A stretch of 6,563 nucleotides of DNA, from the NCBI GenBank assembly GCA_028821635.1, contig JAPPDO010000312.1:1824-8386 (forward strand). Reading direction: 5' to 3'. Position numbers and translations under genes: made by a program. Source of the DNA: Ekhidna sp. GTDB taxonomy: Bacteria; Bacteroidota; Bacteroidia; Cytophagales; Cyclobacteriaceae. This document shows positions 1 to 6,563 of the stretch, piece after piece. Position 1 is the first letter of the stretch. The number at the start of each line of letters is the position of its first letter. The notes under the pieces were generated by a model that was not told the origin of the DNA, searched no databases, and saw only the letters and a list, made by a program, of their open reading frames with translations.

Positions 1-1747
1 CACCGGGCTTGCTGTAGTCATACGGCCATCTGTAAACACTCGGAATAACTCCGGGCCAGTTTCCATGTCCGGGATTTCTTGGGGTAGTCCATTCCAGCGT
101 ATTTGATTTCCAAGGATTCTTGGGAGCTAGTTTCCCTCTGAAGATGCTGTAGAAAAAGTTGAATAAGAAGATAAACTGAGCTGCGAATGTCAAAATAGCG
201 GCTACACTCACCAACGCATTCAAATCTGCGTAAATATTGAACGTTTCAAAGGAAGTGAATGAATAATATCTTCTTGGGAATCCGGCAATCCCGATATAAT
301 GAAGTGGGAAAAACACAAGATAAATCCCTACAAAAGATAACCAAAAGTGGACTTTCCCAAGTCTGTCATCCATCATCCTGCCAAACATCTTAGGAAACCA
401 ATGATACACTCCGGCTAGTAGTCCGAAGAACGATGCACTACCCATCACCAGGTGAAAATGTGCCACAACGAAATAGGTATCATGTAGGTTGATGTCCAAA
501 ACAGAATTTCCAAGAAAAATGCCTGTTAATCCACCGGAGATAAAAAAAGATACCAAACCAATAGAAAAGAGCATGGCAGGGGTAAATACGATGTTACCCT
601 TCCAAAGCGTCGTGATATAGTTAAAGGCTTTGATGGCGGAAGGCACCGCAATGACCAATGTTAATATAGTAAATACTGATCCTAAGAAAGGATTCATTCC
701 TGTAACGAACATGTGGTGCGCCCAAACAATGAATGAAAGAAATCCGATTCCTAACATAGACCCGATCATCGCTTTATATCCAAAAATTGGCTTTCTTGAG
801 TTCGTCGCAATAATTTCTGATGTTATTCCAAGTGCTGGAAGCAGCACAATATACACTTCGGGATGTCCTAAAAACCAAAATAAATGTTGATAAAGAATTG
901 GACTGCCCCCAACATTTGGAAGTGCTTCTCCTGCAATGAATATTTCTGATAGATAGAAACTTGTCCCAAAGGAACGGTCAAAAATCAACAATAAAGCTGC
1001 GGAGAGTAGGACGGGGAATGAAAGTAAACCTATAATTGCAGTAATAAAAAATGCCCAAATTGTTAGCGGAAGCCTGGAGAAGGACATTCCATTTGTACGC
1101 AGGTTAATTACTGTAGTAATGTAGTTGATACCACCTAGTAATGTAGAAGCAATAAATAACGCCATTGATATCAACCAGAGCGTCATACCAAGCCCTGAAC
1201 CCTGAATAGCTTGTGGTAATGCACTTAATGGGGGATAAACTGTCCAGCCACCGGCGGCGGGTCCTGTTTCAATAAATAAAGAGATGAACATGACCACACT
1301 AGATACGAAGAAGAACCAGTAAGAAAGCATATTCATGAACCCTGAAGCCATATCTCTTGCTCCAATTTGAAGAGGAATCAATAGGTTAGAGAATGTACCA
1401 CTAAGCCCAGCAGTCAGTACAAAGAATACCATGATGGTGCCGTGCATTGTTACAAGTGCTAAATAAAACTCAGCATCTAATTTGCCCGAATCCGTAATCC
1501 ATTGACCTAAAAGTGGTTTTAGCCACTCCAAGCTCATTTCCGGGAATCCTAACTGCAACCTAAAGATGAGCGATAAGGCACCGCCAATCAATGCCCAGAG
1601 AATCCCTGTAATGAGAAATTGTTTTGCTATTGTCTTGTGATCGGTAGAAAAAATATATTTACTAACAAAACCTTGCTCAGGATGCTCATCATGGTGACCA
1701 TCTTGATGCACTAAGTTTTCCTGTGTTTGTATATCTGTTGCTGACAT
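1..1747 (-). CDS. coxA: Cytochrome c oxidase subunit I (haem a / a3-CuB), C-terminus cut by window edge
   Basis: Catalytic subunit of an A-type haem-copper oxidase in the cytoplasmic membrane; it reduces O2 to water and pumps protons. The ATG at 1747 opens a frame that runs off the left edge without a stop, giving 582 residues. Visible residues: H102 (TMHGTIM) and H432 as low-spin haem a ligands, H430 as haem a3 ligand (VVAHFHLVM), CuB ligands H295 (GHPEVY) and H344/H345 (WAHHMF), and Y299 as the His-Tyr crosslink tyrosine. Proton-channel residues of the A1 type are present: N121, D132 (GARD) and E297 for the D-channel, K373 (IAVPSAIK) for the K-channel. About twelve hydrophobic helices are present. 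The N-terminal tail (residues 14-26) is His-rich. It is the last gene visible, 7 nt after coxB. Family members of this type are somewhat longer, so a short C-terminal tail is probably missing. The family call is very secure; that the donor is cytochrome c rather than quinol is inferred from the adjacent CuA-bearing subunit II. Confidence 0.98.
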   Translation of the reverse strand, partial: MSATDIQTQENLVHQDGHHDEHPEQGFVSKYIFSTDHKTIAKQFLITGILWALIGGALSLIFRLQLGFPEMSLEWLKPLLGQWITDSGKLDAEFYLALVTMHGTIMVFFVLTAGLSGTFSNLLIPLQIGARDMASGFMNMLSYWFFFVSSVVMFISLFIETGPAAGGWTVYPPLSALPQAIQGSGLGMTLWLISMALFIASTLLGGINYITTVINLRTNGMSFSRLPLTIWAFFITAIIGLLSFPVLLSAALLLIFDRSFGTSFYLSEIFIAGEALPNVGGSPILYQHLFWFLGHPEVYIVLLPALGITSEIIATNSRKPIFGYKAMIGSMLGIGFLSFIVWAHHMFVTGMNPFLGSVFTILTLVIAVPSAIKAFNYITTLWKGNIVFTPAMLFSIGLVSFFISGGLTGIFLGNSVLDINLHDTYFVVAHFHLVMGSASFFGLLAGVYHWFPKMFGRMMDDRLGKVHFWLSFVGIYLVFFPLHYIGIAGFPRRYYSFTSFETFNIYADLNALVSVAAILTFAAQFIFLFNFFYSIFRGKLAPKNPWKSNTLEWTTPRNPGHGNWPGVIPSVYRWPYDYSKPG

Positions 1748-1754
1748 GAATAAT

Positions 1755-2849
1755 TTATTTAAAACCGCTTAATATAGAAGTAACTTGTTGTTTTTGTTTA
1801 ATGTTTTCAATTCCGGAAGCAATTCTTGCAGCCTCTTTGAGGTTTTCCGGCACTTTGCTTAGATAGCCGGGATTTTGTTTCAGAAAAGTATTCTGTTGAT
1901 TTTCTTGATACCAAGTATTGTATTCATCCTGTTCTAATACTGTTACAATCCCCCTCATGCTGTAATGGCCTTTACCACAAATTTTATTACACACTAATTC
2001 ATAATTGAAATCCGGATTTTTTGTCTGCTCTCTCATTTCTGCTGTGGACACTGTCGGGGTGAACCAGAATCGTGTAGGCATTCCCGGAACAGCATTCATC
2101 TGAATCCTAAAATGGGGGTTATATACACTGTGGATAACATCTCTACCCCTTATCTGAAGATGAACTGGTTTCCCTTTTGGGATAACAAGTTGGGTAGCCA
2201 TGAAATCATCATATCCATTTTGATCACCCATGTCAATACCCACTGCATTGATAGCGTCAATCATTCTGAAGTTATAATTACCAAGCTCCTTATCCTTACC
2301 GGGGTATCTGAAAGCCCATGCGTATTGATAACCCATGACCTCAACAACTTCAGCCCCTTCAGGAACTGGTCCGGTAATGTTATTCCACTGCTTCAAACCT
2401 GAAATAATCAACCATGCTAAAACAAGAGCGGGCACAAATGTCCAGACAACCTCTAAAGTATTGTTATGGGGGTAGTAAGCAGCCTTATTTTCTTTCTTGT
2501 ATCGGTATTTCCATCCAAAGCCAAACAGAAATACTTGAGTTACAATGAAGACAAACACCGTGACCCACATGGTGATACTGAATAAATTCTCTACAATAAC
2601 ACCATGCTCGGAAGCAATAGGCAGATTGTAAACATCGGATTCGGTGATTGAGAAGTAGAAAAACAGAGCTACTCCTGTGATCAGAAATATCACCAGATAA
2701 ACTCCTTGTAACCCGTTATTTTTAGATACCGGAGAGTACCCTTCATTCTTCTTCTTTTTTACAACATCTACTAATGTAGTGATTCGGTACGCAGTAAATA
2801 AAACTGCTAAGATCAATACAACAGCTAATACAACTACTATGGTAAGCAT
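1755..2849 (-). CDS. coxB: Cytochrome c oxidase subunit II with CuA centre
   Basis: Carries the binuclear CuA site that accepts electrons from cytochrome c on the periplasmic side and passes them to haem a of CoxA. The product is 364 aa. Hydrophobic segments lie near residues 3-20, 48-66, 90-112 and 134-151; the last two match the canonical subunit II hairpin and the first two are an N-terminal extension. The cupredoxin domain follows: an aromatic patch GYQYAWAFRYPG (173-184, likely electron entry), then CuA ligands H240, C287, C291, H295 and M298. The usual Glu between the cysteines is Lys (K289, CNKICG). Residues about 185-217 look like an insert relative to the classic fold. The C-terminus is a short charged tail, so there is no fused cytochrome c domain. 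The gene starts 18 nt after actF and ends 7 nt before coxA. An AAGGA lies only 1 nt before the ATG, too close to be a normal Shine-Dalgarno site. The function is certain; only the source of its electrons (ActE or a soluble cytochrome c) is open. Confidence 0.97.
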   Translation of the reverse strand: MLTIVVVLAVVLILAVLFTAYRITTLVDVVKKKKNEGYSPVSKNNGLQGVYLVIFLITGVALFFYFSITESDVYNLPIASEHGVIVENLFSITMWVTVFVFIVTQVFLFGFGWKYRYKKENKAAYYPHNNTLEVVWTFVPALVLAWLIISGLKQWNNITGPVPEGAEVVEVMGYQYAWAFRYPGKDKELGNYNFRMIDAINAVGIDMGDQNGYDDFMATQLVIPKGKPVHLQIRGRDVIHSVYNPHFRIQMNAVPGMPTRFWFTPTVSTAEMREQTKNPDFNYELVCNKICGKGHYSMRGIVTVLEQDEYNTWYQENQQNTFLKQNPGYLSKVPENLKEAARIASGIENIKQKQQVTSILSGFK

Positions 2850-2867
2850 ATCCTTATCTTCAATAAG

Positions 2868-4253
2868 TTAAATGTGATAATGTAAACTTTCTTTCAACAT
2901 AGGGTGATTTTTTGCAAAAAGCGGCATTTTTGATAATGCATTAAACATCACATATAAAAATGCACTTAGATAGATTAAGATAAATCCTAATTCCATAAAT
3001 CCAAACCCTCCGTTCTCTCCTACTGTTCCGGGAGAGATCATTAAATAAAAGTCAATCCAGTGTCCAAATACAACTATTGCGGTCACCACTTTCAAAATTC
3101 TTGAATGTCTTTTTGAATCTCTTGTCATTAATAACAAGAATGGAAGAAAGAAGTTTATGATCAGATTAATAAAAAAGACGGGAGCGTAATGGTCACTTTT
3201 CCATCTTTCCATGAAGTAAATGGTCTCCTCCGGAATGTGGGCGTAATAAACGAGTAAGAATTGAGAAAACCATATATACGTCCAAAAAATAGAGAAAGCA
3301 AAGACAAACTTTCCTAAATCATGAATATGATTTTCGTTTACGATTGATAAGTATCCTTTATCTCTTAAAAAGAGCACAAGGAACAGTGTAAGTGCTAATC
3401 CGGCCACCCACCAGCTCGCAAAAACATACCAGCCAAACATCGTACTGAACCAGTGCGGGTCAATAGACATCACCCAGTCCCATGCTGCGATTGATGATGA
3501 TACTGCAAAAAAGACTAGGAAAATAGCTGATGTTTTTCTCAACTTGTACCAAGCGGTGATTCCGCCTTCAATATCTTCGGAAAAAGCAAGCGATCTCAAT
3601 TTTCTAAATAACAAGTACCAGACCCCAAAGAATATGACCATTCGAGCTACCCAAAAAAATGGGAATGCTCCATCTTCCAGAGGGGCGAAGAAATAAGATG
3701 CCTTACCTTTCATGATTTCATCACCGCCCTCCTCCGCATAGAGGCTGGCGTGTGTCCAATGAAATAGATCATGACCTCCGTAGATGAAGACGGCGATCAT
3801 TAAGAAAAAGGCGATAGGCAGCCATGACCCGAATGCAAGTGGAATTCTTTTTAGTCCCGCTGACCAGCCTGCCTGTGCTACATATTGGATAGCAAAGAAG
3901 AACACTCCAATGATGGCCAGCCCTCCGAAGAATATGTTATTAATCCATAGGTTGGATAGAAATCGCTTTTTCACAGAACTTGCTTTGTGATGCCCACCCT
4001 CGCCATGACTGTGGGATTCCTCTTGATGGGTTTCATCAGCATGCGACTCCCTTTTTTCTGCACCATAAGGCTCTTCATCATACACATCACCGGCATGCTC
4101 AGTATAATCTGTCTCTGCGTGTGTGTCTCCATGATCTCCCGTCATGCCAGCGGTGAAAAAACCTAGAGTGGCAAGAAGTAAGCCTATCATTAGGACAATA
4201 CTCAACCTTTGCCCGGCTGTTTTGGTAAAATCAAATTTTTCTTCTGTTACCAT
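2868..4253 (-). CDS. actF: Alternative Complex III subunit ActF (polytopic quinol:cytochrome c oxidoreductase subunit)
   Basis: Large integral membrane subunit of ACIII, distantly related to ActC/NrfD-type proteins; it is thought to help couple quinol oxidation to proton movement rather than bind a redox cofactor. From the ATG at 4253 the product is 461 aa with about ten hydrophobic helices, near residues 17-36, 104-125, 138-159, 197-216, 242-260, 272-297, 314-337, 356-376, 386-407 and 419-438. A WDWVMSIDPHWFSTMFGWY segment (258-276) between helices is typical of the family. Between helices 1 and 2 lies a hydrophilic loop with nine His and many Asp/Glu (41-90). Start choice: the frame is open upstream to a GTG at 4343 and an ATG at 4337, but those starts would overlap the conserved end of actE by up to 80 nt. 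The ATG at 4253 lies 10 nt after the actE stop and gives a natural N-terminus (MVTEEKFDF) just before helix 1. No haem or metal-cluster motif is visible apart from the His-rich loop. Confidence 0.94.
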   Translation of the reverse strand: MVTEEKFDFTKTAGQRLSIVLMIGLLLATLGFFTAGMTGDHGDTHAETDYTEHAGDVYDEEPYGAEKRESHADETHQEESHSHGEGGHHKASSVKKRFLSNLWINNIFFGGLAIIGVFFFAIQYVAQAGWSAGLKRIPLAFGSWLPIAFFLMIAVFIYGGHDLFHWTHASLYAEEGGDEIMKGKASYFFAPLEDGAFPFFWVARMVIFFGVWYLLFRKLRSLAFSEDIEGGITAWYKLRKTSAIFLVFFAVSSSIAAWDWVMSIDPHWFSTMFGWYVFASWWVAGLALTLFLVLFLRDKGYLSIVNENHIHDLGKFVFAFSIFWTYIWFSQFLLVYYAHIPEETIYFMERWKSDHYAPVFFINLIINFFLPFLLLMTRDSKRHSRILKVVTAIVVFGHWIDFYLMISPGTVGENGGFGFMELGFILIYLSAFLYVMFNALSKMPLFAKNHPMLKESLHYHI

Positions 4254-4263
4254 GAGTGGGCTT

Positions 4264-4893
4264 TTAGTTTGAATTTTGCATTTGTTTAACATATCGTGCA
4301 ATCTTCCAGCGGTCTTCTGCACTAATCTGGGATCCATGAGCACCCATCAAACCTTTACCGTAAGTAATCACATGAAAAATGTGGCCTTCCGTAATGTTTA
4401 GATAGGCAGAACCGTTTAAATTAGCTACGCCTGCATATTTTTCTGCCACCAAGCCATCCCCATTTCCTTTTGCTCCGTGACAATGTTCACAGAATCGATC
4501 ATAAAGTGCCTGTCCTTGCTTCAACACATCTTCCGATAGAGAATCATAGGGGCTTATTAAGGCTTTAGCTGCCAGAGCAAGCTGCTCGTCACCAGATCCA
4601 AACTCTTGTTGCAATAATGCTCCTCTTTTTACGGTGTTGGCTACAGGCTTACGCATAGTCATTCCAAATTGGTTGTACGGATTAGAATTGTAAAATTCTC
4701 CGTGTCCATCTTTATCGTTTGAATCTAGCCAAGTTCCCCGATCTTCGTCTGTTATTTGAGTCAAAGGCTCATAAGGAACTGAATGATACATCTGAGAAGC
4801 ATACTCCAAGCCTGTATCGTCAGGCCCGGCAGCACATGATGATAAGAGCATTCCAACACCTAAAAAAAGTGAATATTTATATTTTGTATACAT
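4264..4893 (-). CDS. actE: Alternative Complex III subunit ActE, monohaem cytochrome c lipoprotein
   Basis: Electron-transfer subunit of ACIII exposed in the periplasm and held to the membrane by a lipid anchor. From the ATG at 4893 it is 209 aa. A type II signal peptide (MYTKYKYSLFLGVGMLLSSC) ends in a lipobox with the acylated Cys at C20. A linker of about 100 residues follows, with an NPYNQFGMTMRKPVANTVKRG stretch near 71-91 of the kind seen in ActE proteins. The cytochrome c domain (about 122-207) has one haem-binding CEHCH (C135, C138, H139); M183 (GKGLMGAHG) is the likely sixth ligand. The family role is to receive electrons from the multihaem subunit ActA and deliver them to the oxidase. 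The start at 4893 is 4 nt after the actD stop; the in-frame TTG at 4908 would overlap actD by 11 nt and is less likely. The adjacent CoxB has no cytochrome c domain of its own, which fits ActE as direct donor to CuA. Confidence 0.95.
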   Translation of the reverse strand: MYTKYKYSLFLGVGMLLSSCAAGPDDTGLEYASQMYHSVPYEPLTQITDEDRGTWLDSNDKDGHGEFYNSNPYNQFGMTMRKPVANTVKRGALLQQEFGSGDEQLALAAKALISPYDSLSEDVLKQGQALYDRFCEHCHGAKGNGDGLVAEKYAGVANLNGSAYLNITEGHIFHVITYGKGLMGAHGSQISAEDRWKIARYVKQMQNSN

Positions 4894-4897
4894 TATA

Positions 4898-5428
4898 TTA
4901 TTCTTCAAAGTGTTTGTTATTAACTTCTACGGCACCGCTTCCCTGCAATACTTTTTTGATCTCCTTTTCTGCCTTATTATTTTGTTCCAAATCAATCGCC
5001 ATAACATGCTTATCATCAGTAATTCTAATATCGTATATTCTTGGCTTACCCCAAGGTTTTAAATTGGAAATACCCAGAAAAGTACCTACCATACCGAAAG
5101 AAGCAAGAAGGACGGTCAATTCAAATATGACCGGAACAAATGAGGGGAATGCTAAAAAATCTTTTCCCCCTATAATCATCGGCCAGTCCACTGACATCAT
5201 TCCAATCTGCATAATAAGTGCCAGTATTGTGCCGGTAATTCCAAACATGAAGGCTGCAATGGAAAGCCAACTTCTTTTATATCCTAAAGCATGTTCTAGC
5301 CCATGAACAGGAAATGGCGTGAATACTTCTTCTATTTTGATACCCTCACTCCTTATTTTCTCTACAGCCGCCATTAAGACATCTTCGTCATCATAAACGC
5401 CTAGTACATAGTTCGTTCTTTGAGCCAT
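4898..5428 (-). CDS. actD: Alternative Complex III subunit ActD (DUF3341-type membrane protein)
   Basis: Small membrane subunit of ACIII with no cofactor of its own; structural work on the family places its helices beside ActC, where it probably stabilises the complex. The 176 aa product has a soluble N-terminal alpha/beta region (1-50) with the family pattern YVLGVYDDEDVLMAAVEKIR, then VFTPFPVHGLEHALGYKRSW (35-54) leading into the first helix (about 55-77). A second helix (about 96-119) and a soluble C-terminal region (120-176) that may fold back onto the N-terminal domain complete it. The length is normal for ActD. The ATG at 5428 is 4 nt after the actC stop, and the actD stop is 4 nt before the actE ATG. 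This implies one message and possibly coupled translation. The identity rests on the conserved motifs and the position between actC and actE. Confidence 0.93.
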   Translation of the reverse strand: MAQRTNYVLGVYDDEDVLMAAVEKIRSEGIKIEEVFTPFPVHGLEHALGYKRSWLSIAAFMFGITGTILALIMQIGMMSVDWPMIIGGKDFLAFPSFVPVIFELTVLLASFGMVGTFLGISNLKPWGKPRIYDIRITDDKHVMAIDLEQNNKAEKEIKKVLQGSGAVEVNNKHFEE

Positions 5429-5442
5429 AATTTTATTTATTT
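5429..5442 (-). promoter_or_regulatory. A-rich translation-initiation leader of actD, no Shine-Dalgarno
   Basis: The 14 nt before the actD ATG read AAATAAATAAAATT on the coding strand and contain the actC stop codon. There is no purine-rich Shine-Dalgarno motif. An A-rich, unstructured leader is the usual initiation context in Bacteroidota, and the 4-nt gap makes re-initiation or coupling with actC plausible. This is inferred from sequence only. Confidence 0.4.
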
Positions 5443-6563
5443 CTTTCTCCGGTTGCTTTAATAATACTTTTCACCTCGGCCATATTGATTACTGGGAAGA
5501 ATTTTGCAAACAAAAAGAATGCGGTGAAGAATAAGCCAAATGTGAATACATAGACCCCTATATCGTACAGCGTTGGATAAAACATTGCCCAACTGGAAGG
5601 CAAGAAGTCTCTGTGGAGTGAGGTGACAATAATTACAAATCGCTCAAACCACATTCCAATGTTGACAATGATTGAAATAATGAAGGTAGCTGCAAGATTA
5701 GTTCTGATTTTTTTGAACCAGAATAGCTGAGGCGATATCACATTACAAGTCATCATGGACCAATAAGCCCACCAATAAGGGCCAGTTGCTCTATTAATGA
5801 ATGCATATTGCTCGGCAGCCACTCCGGAGTACCATGCAATGAAGAACTCAGTGATATAGGCGATACCTACAATTGATCCTGTCACAATAATGATAATATT
5901 CATCATCTCAATGTGTTGTATCGTGATGTAATCCTCCAGCTTATAAACCTTTCTGGTCACTAACAATAATGTTAGCACCATTGCAAAACCGGAAAATATA
6001 GCCCCTGCCACAAAATATGGAGGAAAGATAGTCGTATGCCAGCCGGGGATGACGGATGTAGCAAAATCAAAGGATACAATGGTGTGCACGGAAAGCACTA
6101 ATGGGGTGGCTAAGCCGGCCAAAACCAGTGAAACCGTTTCATAGTGAGCCCAAGTCTTGGCACTGCCTATCCATCCAAAACTCAACGCTCCGTAAATCAT
6201 TTTTGAAATTTTATTAGTCGCTCTGTCTCTAATCGTAGCGAAATCCGGAATTAATCCGATGTACCAGAAAACTAATGAAACAGAGAAGTAGGTTGAGATT
6301 GCGAAAACATCCCAAAGCAATGGTGAATTAAAATTCACCCAAAGAGATCCGAACGTGTTGGGCAGGGGCAGTGCCCAGTAAAAGCCTAACCACGGACGAC
6401 CCATGTGAAGAACCGGGAACATTGCGGCGCAGATAACTGCAAAAATCGTCATCGCTTCTGAGGCTCTGTTAATAGACATTCTCCAACGCTGACGAAAAAG
6501 CAATAAAACGGCAGAGATCAAAGTTCCGGCATGACCGATACCAACCCACCATACGAAGTTGGT
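5433..6563 (-). CDS. actC: Alternative Complex III subunit ActC (NrfD/PsrC-like quinol-oxidising subunit), N-terminus cut by window edge
   Basis: Polytopic membrane subunit of the NrfD/PsrC family that forms the quinol-binding site of ACIII on the periplasmic side. The frame is open from the right edge, so 376 residues are visible, beginning [19 protein letters not shown]. This matches the conserved second-helix region of Bacteroidota ActC, so roughly 90 N-terminal residues and the true start lie outside the window. Recognisable stretches (numbered from the first visible residue): LHMGRPW (52-58), the AHYE region (139-142), [20 protein letters not shown] (158-177) and [12 protein letters not shown] (301-312). 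These include His and Asp residues of the kind proposed to bind quinol and relay protons in this family. About eight or nine helices are visible. Its stop is 4 nt before actD. The in-frame TTG at 6521 and ATG at 6479 are internal codons, not starts. The co-located actD, actE and actF exclude NrfD or PsrC of other respiratory complexes. Confidence 0.95.
   Translation of the reverse strand, partial: TNFVWWVGIGHAGTLISAVLLLFRQRWRMSINRASEAMTIFAVICAAMFPVLHMGRPWLGFYWALPLPNTFGSLWVNFNSPLLWDVFAISTYFSVSLVFWYIGLIPDFATIRDRATNKISKMIYGALSFGWIGSAKTWAHYETVSLVLAGLATPLVLSVHTIVSFDFATSVIPGWHTTIFPPYFVAGAIFSGFAMVLTLLLVTRKVYKLEDYITIQHIEMMNIIIIVTGSIVGIAYITEFFIAWYSGVAAEQYAFINRATGPYWWAYWSMMTCNVISPQLFWFKKIRTNLAATFIISIIVNIGMWFERFVIIVTSLHRDFLPSSWAMFYPTLYDIGVYVFTFGLFFTAFFLFAKFFPVINMAEVKSIIKATGERNK

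Noticed and set aside
630..890. Short plus-strand open frame inside coxA
   Set aside because: The opposite strand encodes the GHPEVY and WAHHMF regions of subunit I; this frame is only their complement.
2112..2402. Short plus-strand open frame inside coxB
   Set aside because: It is antisense to the cupredoxin domain of subunit II and has no recognisable domain.
1748..2867. Possible promoter or terminator in the short gaps flanking coxB (1748-1754 and 2850-2867)
   Set aside because: The gaps are only 7 and 18 nt, and I see no hairpin followed by a T-run and no room for a Bacteroidota -33/-7 promoter outside coding sequence.
3784..3990. Short plus-strand open frame inside actF
   Set aside because: It is antisense to transmembrane helices 2-3 and the preceding loop of ActF, with no protein-like features.
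4254..4343. Possible longer N-terminus of ActF starting at GTG 4343 or ATG 4337
   Set aside because: The extra residues are encoded mostly within the conserved end of actE and look unlike an ActF N-terminus; the ATG at 4253, 10 nt after the actE stop, is the better start.
4894..4908. TTG start of actE at 4908, giving five more residues
   Set aside because: It would overlap actD and needs a rare start codon. The ATG at 4893 gives a compact lipoprotein signal peptide with a 4-nt gap to actD.
4719..5306. A 195-codon open frame on the plus strand, antisense to actD and actE
   Set aside because: It lies opposite two clearly coding genes with conserved domains. Its translation shows no recognisable domain, and it has no gene-like context of its own, so it is a shadow frame.

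Overview
The window holds one continuous set of co-directional genes on the minus strand. It encodes most of an Alternative Complex III (ACIII, Act; a quinol:cytochrome c oxidoreductase) followed by an A-type haem-copper cytochrome c oxidase. The protein families, the actC-D-E-F-coxB-coxA order, the CNKICGxxH form of the CuA motif, the lipoprotein-anchored monohaem ActE and the A-rich gene junctions without Shine-Dalgarno sequences all point to a Bacteroidota (Bacteroidetes) bacterium. It is probably a Cytophagales-like, aerobically respiring species; the phylum is a confident inference and the order is a weak one.

Layout in the direction of transcription, from right to left: actC (NrfD/PsrC-like quinol-oxidising membrane subunit, its N-terminus cut off by the right edge); actD (two-helix subunit, DUF3341-type); actE (monohaem cytochrome c lipoprotein); actF (second large polytopic ACIII subunit); coxB (oxidase subunit II with the CuA site); coxA (oxidase subunit I with haem a and haem a3-CuB, its C-terminus cut off by the left edge). 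With starts chosen by homology-like features, the gaps between genes are 4, 4, 10, 18 and 7 nt. There is no room for internal promoters or terminators, so this is very likely one polycistronic unit. actA (multihaem cytochrome c) and actB (iron-sulphur/molybdopterin-like subunit) would be expected just beyond the right edge.

How the genes work together: ActC takes part in oxidising menaquinol in the membrane. Electrons pass through ActB and ActA (outside the window) to the haem of ActE. ActE can then pass them directly to CuA of CoxB, and CoxA reduces O2 and pumps protons. CoxB has no fused C-terminal cytochrome c domain, which suits ActE as its donor in an ACIII-oxidase supercomplex of the kind known from Flavobacterium johnsoniae.

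No RNA genes, mobile elements, CRISPR arrays, terminators or sizeable intergenic regions were seen. Nothing here looks like an undescribed system. The points worth a second look are protein details: a His/acid-rich loop in ActF, a Glu-to-Lys change inside the CuA motif, extra helices and an inserted segment in CoxB, and a His-rich tail on CoxA.
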